Assembly (NCBI GenBank): GCA_964587105.1
Contig: CAZPKG010000014.1
Coordinates: 24,803 to 88,802, forward strand
Reading direction: 5' to 3'
DNA: 64,000 bases
Origin: JABWCQ01 sp964587105
GTDB taxonomy: Bacteria > Electryoneota > RPQS01
This document shows positions 60,187 to 64,000 of the stretch, in pieces (the stretch's first letter is position 1; each line of letters starts with the position of its first letter). Under the pieces are notes generated by a model. It worked only from the letters and a program-made list of their open reading frames with translations. It made no database searches and was not told where the DNA came from. The translations under genes were made by a program, and so were the position numbers.

Positions 60187-61368
60187 ATGAATCCGAATAC
60201 TCCTGTCATTACCTCCGGAGCACGCACCGCCATCGGCGCGTTTATGGGCGCATTTGCCGCTGTCCCCGCTCCCGCGCTGGCCGCTCACGTATTAAAGGCC
60301 AACCTCGAACGTTCGCAAGTTGATCCCAAAGAAGTTGACGAAGTAATTTTAGGTCAGGTACTGCAAGGCGGCGTGGGCCAAGCTCCCGCACGTCAAGCCG
60401 CCCTGTTTGCAGGAATTCCGGATACTGCATCGGCATGGACGGTGAACAAGGTGTGCTCGTCAGGCCTCCGTGCAATAATGTCCGCCGCACAAACCGTTTC
60501 GCTCGGTGAAGCGAAGATTATGCTCGCCGGCGGCATGGAAAACATGTCACTCGCTCCGTACATTCTTGACCGCGCGCGCACTGGCTATCGTCTGGGACAT
60601 GGCGCCATCAACGATCTGATGATCACTGACGGCCTCTGGGATCCGCACAACAATATTCACATGGGCTCGTGCGCCGAAAAGTGCGCGAAAGAGTACAAGA
60701 TCACGCGCGAAGAACAGGACGAATTTGCCGCAGAGTCCTATCGCCGTGCCATTGCCTCAGTGAAGGACGGGAAATTCAAGAATGAAATCGTCCCGGTCGT
60801 AATCAAGGGCCGCAAGGGCGAAGTTTCCATCGACGTCGATGAAGAACCGGGCAACGTCAATTTCGAAAAGATGCCGCAATTGAAACCCGCATTCGAAAAA
60901 GACGGCACCATCACGGCTGCAAACGCCTCCAAGATCAATGATGGTGCATCAGCCGTAATGGTGATGTCTTATGAAGAGTCGCAGCGTCGTGGTATCAAAC
61001 CGCTCGCGCGCATCGTCGGTTATACAACCTATAGTCATCAACCGGAGTGGTTTGCCACTGCACCGGCTCCTGCAGTGCAGAAGCTTTTACGCCGCATCGA
61101 TTGGAAAGTCTCGGACGTTGATCTGTTTGAGTTGAACGAAGCATTCGCAGTAGTTGGCCTCTACAACGCCAAACAGCTTGGCGCTTCGGCTGACAAGGTC
61201 AATGTTTGGGGTGGCGCGGTCGCGCTTGGACACCCGATTGGTTCTTCGGGTTGCCGCATCGTAGTGACATTACTTCATGCTCTCAAAGAGCGCGGCGGCA
61301 AGCGCGGCGTGGTCGGAATTTGTAACGGCGGCGGCGAAGCTACAGCGCTCGCAGTCGAAATGATCTAA
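60187..61368 (+). CDS. Acetyl-CoA acetyltransferase (thiolase)
   Basis: 393 residues. Thiolase features: nucleophile Cys in NKVCSSGLRA, GGMENMSLAPYIL, NEAFAVVGL, GGAVALGHPIGSSGCRI (His) and a C-terminal CNGGGEATAL instead of the common CIGGGQG. It splits acetoacetyl-CoA to acetyl-CoA or runs the reverse. With the next genes it forms a butyryl/3-hydroxybutyryl-CoA set. Confidence 0.93.
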   Translation: MNPNTPVITSGARTAIGAFMGAFAAVPAPALAAHVLKANLERSQVDPKEVDEVILGQVLQGGVGQAPARQAALFAGIPDTASAWTVNKVCSSGLRAIMSAAQTVSLGEAKIMLAGGMENMSLAPYILDRARTGYRLGHGAINDLMITDGLWDPHNNIHMGSCAEKCAKEYKITREEQDEFAAESYRRAIASVKDGKFKNEIVPVVIKGRKGEVSIDVDEEPGNVNFEKMPQLKPAFEKDGTITAANASKINDGASAVMVMSYEESQRRGIKPLARIVGYTTYSHQPEWFATAPAPAVQKLLRRIDWKVSDVDLFELNEAFAVVGLYNAKQLGASADKVNVWGGAVALGHPIGSSGCRIVVTLLHALKERGGKRGVVGICNGGGEATALAVEMI

Positions 61369-61387
61369 TCTTTCAATTTATTTCAAT

Positions 61388-62242
61388 ATGAGCATCTCCA
61401 CAGTAGCCGTCATCGGTGGCGGCACAATGGGCAACGGTATTGCCCACGTCTGTGCGCAAAAAGGCTGCACAGTTTATCTGATTGAAACCTCCCAGACGTT
61501 ACTTGATCGAGCGGTAGGAACGATAGACAAGAACCTCGCGCGACAGGTTTCCAAAGGTGGATTAACCGAGCAAGAAAAAGCTGATACTTTGGGCCGCATC
61601 AAAGGCTCGCTGACTATTGACGACGTCAAGAGCGCCGACATAGTCATCGAAGCTATTGTCGAGAACGAGTCGGTCAAGAAAGAACTGTTCGCAAAGATTG
61701 ACGCAATTGCCAAGCCTGACGCAATTCTTGCCTCAAATACTTCGACAATTTCGATCACCACCATTGCCGCCGCCACGAAGCGACCGGGTAAGTTTATCGG
61801 CATGCATTTTATGAATCCTGTTCCGATGATGCAATTGGTTGAGATCATTCGCGGCCTGCAAACAGACGACGCGACGCATTCGTCGGTCGTTGAGTTTTCC
61901 AAAGCTCTTGGAAAGACGCCGATTACTGTTAACGACTTCCCCGGATTTGTTGCCAATCGCATCTTGATGCCGATGATCAACGAAGCTGTCTATTGCTTAA
62001 TGGAAGGCGTCGGCGAGGCGGAGGCTATCGATGGAGTTATGAAACTCGGTATGAATCATCCGATGGGGCCGTTGGCTCTGGCCGATTTGATTGGTTTGGA
62101 CGTATGCCTCGCCATTATGGAAGTGTTGCACCGCGATCTTGGAGACTCTAAGTACCGTCCTTGTCCGCTTCTGAAGAAATTTGTTGCCGCTGGATATCTT
62201 GGCCGCAAGTCGGGCCGCGGATTTTACGACTACGCAAAATAA
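61388..62242 (+). CDS. 3-hydroxybutyryl-CoA dehydrogenase
   Basis: 284 residues. NAD-binding VIGGGTMGNGIAHVCAQKGC, then ASNTSTISIT, the active-site GMHFMNPVPMMQLVEII and the C-terminal domain with NHPMGPLALADLIGLD and GRKSGRGFYDY. It oxidises 3-hydroxyacyl-CoA. It follows the thiolase by 19 bases. Confidence 0.95.
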   Translation: MSISTVAVIGGGTMGNGIAHVCAQKGCTVYLIETSQTLLDRAVGTIDKNLARQVSKGGLTEQEKADTLGRIKGSLTIDDVKSADIVIEAIVENESVKKELFAKIDAIAKPDAILASNTSTISITTIAAATKRPGKFIGMHFMNPVPMMQLVEIIRGLQTDDATHSSVVEFSKALGKTPITVNDFPGFVANRILMPMINEAVYCLMEGVGEAEAIDGVMKLGMNHPMGPLALADLIGLDVCLAIMEVLHRDLGDSKYRPCPLLKKFVAAGYLGRKSGRGFYDYAK

Positions 62243-62254
62243 GGAACGATTAGC

Positions 62255-62578
62255 ATGATTCTCACGACTACTCCAACCGTAGACGGTCGCAAAATCGAAG
62301 CCTACCTCGGCATCGTTGCGGGCGAAGCGATCGTTGGCGCAAATATTTTCAAGGACCTCTTTGCCGGTATTCGCGACATCGTTGGTGGCCGAAGTGCGGC
62401 CTACGAAGATGAACTACGCAAAGCGCGCGAAATCGCTATGCAGGAAATTGCCGAGAACGCAAGAACGCTCGGCGCAAACGCGGTCGTTGGGATTGACCTT
62501 GACTACGAAGTGATCGGCTCCGGCGGATCAATGCTGATGGTCTCGGCCAGCGGCACCGCCGTCAAACTATCCGTCTGA
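62255..62578 (+). CDS. YbjQ (UPF0145) family protein
   Basis: 107 residues. The family pattern is clear: ILTTTPTVDGRKIEAYLGIVAGEAIVGANIFKD, GGRSAAYEDELRKAREIAMQEI, ANAVVGIDLDYEV. It probably forms a pentameric ring; function unknown. Its presence in the acyl-CoA operon may be incidental. Confidence 0.9.
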   Translation: MILTTTPTVDGRKIEAYLGIVAGEAIVGANIFKDLFAGIRDIVGGRSAAYEDELRKAREIAMQEIAENARTLGANAVVGIDLDYEVIGSGGSMLMVSASGTAVKLSV

Positions 62579-62587
62579 TAATCTGAT

Positions 62588-62640
62588 AAAAAGTCAGACT
62601 TCTGACTTTTCATTTTCAAATTTTTCTTTTCTATTTTCTT
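62588..62640 (+). terminator. Terminator-like hairpin and T-rich tract
   Basis: AAAAGTCAGA (62589-62598) pairs with TCTGACTTTT (62601-62610), leaving a very small loop, followed by a pyrimidine-rich tract to 62640. It may partly end the transcript before the second acyl-CoA dehydrogenase gene, or be another copy of the AT-rich repeat type seen near rnpB. Confidence 0.5.
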
Positions 62641-62643
62641 ATT

Positions 62644-63786
62644 ATGGATCACCTGCTTTCCGAACAGCAACTTGAAGTCAAGAAGGTTATTCGCGAGTTT
62701 GCCGAAAAAGAGGTTGCCCCGACCACGGCCCTGCGCGATGAGAAGAGCATATTCCCCGTCGAAATCTGTAAGAAGATCGGCGAACTCGGCTTCATGGGTG
62801 TCAACACGCCTGAAGAATTGGGCGGCGCCGGAATGGATGCGGTGACCTATGCCATCGTAATCGAAGAGCTGTCCCGCATCGACCCCGCCGTCGGCGTCGT
62901 CGTGTCGGTCAACAACTCGCTTGTTTGCTATCCCTTGCAGAAATTTGGTACGCCCGATCAATTTGAGCGCTTTCTAAGGCCGCTCGCCGAAGGCAAGAAA
63001 CTTGGCGCATTTTGTTTGACGGAACCGGGCTCGGGCTCGGATGCATCAGGTCTGACCATGTCTGCGATCAAAGACGGCGACGACTACATTCTCACAGGCG
63101 AAAAAGCGTTCATCACAAACGGCATTATCGCTGATACCTTCATCGTCATGGCCCGAACGGACAAAGCGCAAAAAGCCAAAGGCATCAGCGCGTTCATTGT
63201 GGATCACAACACTCCCGGTTTCAAGCGCGGCCCGAATGAGAAGAAGATGGGTATCCGTTCATCTGACTGCTGCATGATCATTCTCGATGAGTGCCGCGTC
63301 CCAAAGTCGAACCTTGTAGGCAAAGAAGGCGACGGATTCAAGGTCGCGATGACCGCGCTCGACAGCGGCCGCATCGGCATTGCCGCTCAAGCGATTGGTC
63401 TTGCACAAGGCGCTCTTGAAGAGGCCGTCAAATACTCCAAGATTCGCGAACAGTTTGGCCAACCGATTTCTGAATTCCAAGCCATTCAGTTCAAGTTGGC
63501 TGACATGCAAGTGATGACCGAAGCCGCTCGTTTGTTGAACTATAGCGCCGCACGCAAAAAAGACATGGGCCAAAAATTCACCAATGAAGCTGCGATGGCT
63601 AAACTCTATGCATCGGACGTCGTCATGAAGGTGACGATGGAAGCTTTGCAGATTCACGGCGGCAACGGATACTTGAAAGATTTCCCGGTAGAACGCATGT
63701 TGCGGGATGCGAAGGTTACTGAAATTTACGAAGGCACCTCCGAAATACAGCGTACAATCATTGCACGAACTTTGTTGAGTAACTAA
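62644..63786 (+). CDS. Acyl-CoA dehydrogenase (butyryl-CoA type)
   Basis: 380 residues with LSEQQLEVKKVIREFAEKEV, CLTEPGSGSDASGL, MGIRSSDCCMI and EIYEGTSEIQRTIIAR, where the catalytic Glu is in the usual place. This is the short-chain/butyryl-CoA dehydrogenase type. With thiolase and 3-hydroxybutyryl-CoA dehydrogenase it supports oxidation of butyryl-CoA. No etfAB genes are in the window. Confidence 0.93.
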   Translation: MDHLLSEQQLEVKKVIREFAEKEVAPTTALRDEKSIFPVEICKKIGELGFMGVNTPEELGGAGMDAVTYAIVIEELSRIDPAVGVVVSVNNSLVCYPLQKFGTPDQFERFLRPLAEGKKLGAFCLTEPGSGSDASGLTMSAIKDGDDYILTGEKAFITNGIIADTFIVMARTDKAQKAKGISAFIVDHNTPGFKRGPNEKKMGIRSSDCCMIILDECRVPKSNLVGKEGDGFKVAMTALDSGRIGIAAQAIGLAQGALEEAVKYSKIREQFGQPISEFQAIQFKLADMQVMTEAARLLNYSAARKKDMGQKFTNEAAMAKLYASDVVMKVTMEALQIHGGNGYLKDFPVERMLRDAKVTEIYEGTSEIQRTIIARTLLSN

Positions 63787-63815
63787 TGGAAACTGTTATA
63801 CAAAAGGAGCCGAGG

Positions 63816-64000
63816 GTGGCGAAATCGGCATTCGACGAAACACTGAAGATTTGGATGAGCGGCAAGCTCATAAAGTGGGAAGACGCAACCACTCACGTCG
63901 CGACCCACGCACTACATTATGGTTCTGCTGTTTTTGAAGGCATTCGTGCCTACAAAACCGATCGCGGCACAACCATCTGGGGATTGAAGCAGCACATCCG
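63816..64000 (+). CDS. ilvE: Branched-chain amino acid aminotransferase, 3' end cut
   Basis: The first about 62 residues are seen before the window ends. I choose GTG 63816 because AAAGGAG (63803-63809) lies 6 bases upstream; an ATG at 63786 overlaps the previous stop (TAATG) and is also in frame. KIWMSGKLIKWEDATTHVATHALHYGSAVFEGIRAY is the usual fold-type IV IlvE beginning. It would start leucine, isoleucine and valine breakdown, in line with the upstream MCC genes. Confidence 0.88.
   Translation, partial: MAKSAFDETLKIWMSGKLIKWEDATTHVATHALHYGSAVFEGIRAYKTDRGTTIWGLKQHI

Overview
The window is about 53% GC by eye and looks like a bacterial chromosome from the FCB superphylum, outside the classical Bacteroidota (a Calditrichota/KSB1/Zixibacteria-like candidate lineage would fit). 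The main clue is two large secreted proteins ending in the NYPNPFNPET-type C-terminal sorting domain of the type IX secretion system, together with many lipoproteins. The phylum is an inference. Coding density is high, with many 4-base ATGA or GTGA overlaps. I see no transposase, integrase, CRISPR array or rRNA.

Layout. 1-1603 (minus): an NmrA-like protein cut by the edge, thioredoxin and a TlpA-like lipoprotein. 1794-9281 (minus): a trpEGDCFBA operon with a DAHP synthase at its end; upstream of trpE there is a Trp-codon leader peptide, an antiterminator and an intrinsic terminator. 9470-19232: cell-envelope genes (two T9SS-sorted proteins, one like PNGase F; two L,D-transpeptidases; lipoproteins; a barrel protein; a TetR regulator). 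19386-29639 (plus): hrcA-grpE-dnaJ-comEA-like-rsmD, then Nudix, NhaD-type antiporter, lipoproteins, aminotransferase, FmdB and an FAD oxidase. 29712-44699: mitochondrial-type citrate synthase, rmuC, a SprT-like protease, OsmC, DsbD and thioredoxin, then a minus-strand block with an H1-like protein, pyrimidine phosphorylase, glgC, a phosphohexomutase, a GAF/fRMsr-like protein, polX, a DJ-1/PfpI protein, a DMT exporter and a HAD hydrolase.

44919-50074: a DUF5020-like protein, a CAU-anticodon tRNA, a C4 zinc-ribbon coiled-coil protein, an RNase HI-TIR fusion, RNase P RNA and recJ. The fusion is the strongest candidate for something undescribed. All four RNase H catalytic acids are present, the C-terminal domain looks like the Cap12/PCTIR TIR domains of anti-phage systems, GC drops inside the gene, and the gene stops 8 bases before RNase P RNA. 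That RNA carries a P12 helix extended by an AT-rich near-palindrome.

50071-64000 (plus): three secreted proteins, then a catabolic cluster of methylcrotonyl-CoA carboxylase subunits, enoyl-CoA hydratase, two acyl-CoA dehydrogenases, thiolase, 3-hydroxyacyl-CoA dehydrogenase and the start of a branched-chain aminotransferase. It fits leucine and short-chain acyl-CoA oxidation.

Recurrent promoters have the form TTGAC(A/T), 16-17 bases, TAT(A/C)(T/C)T, and several genes lack a clear Shine-Dalgarno sequence. All assignments come from reading the sequence; no searches or folding programs were run.
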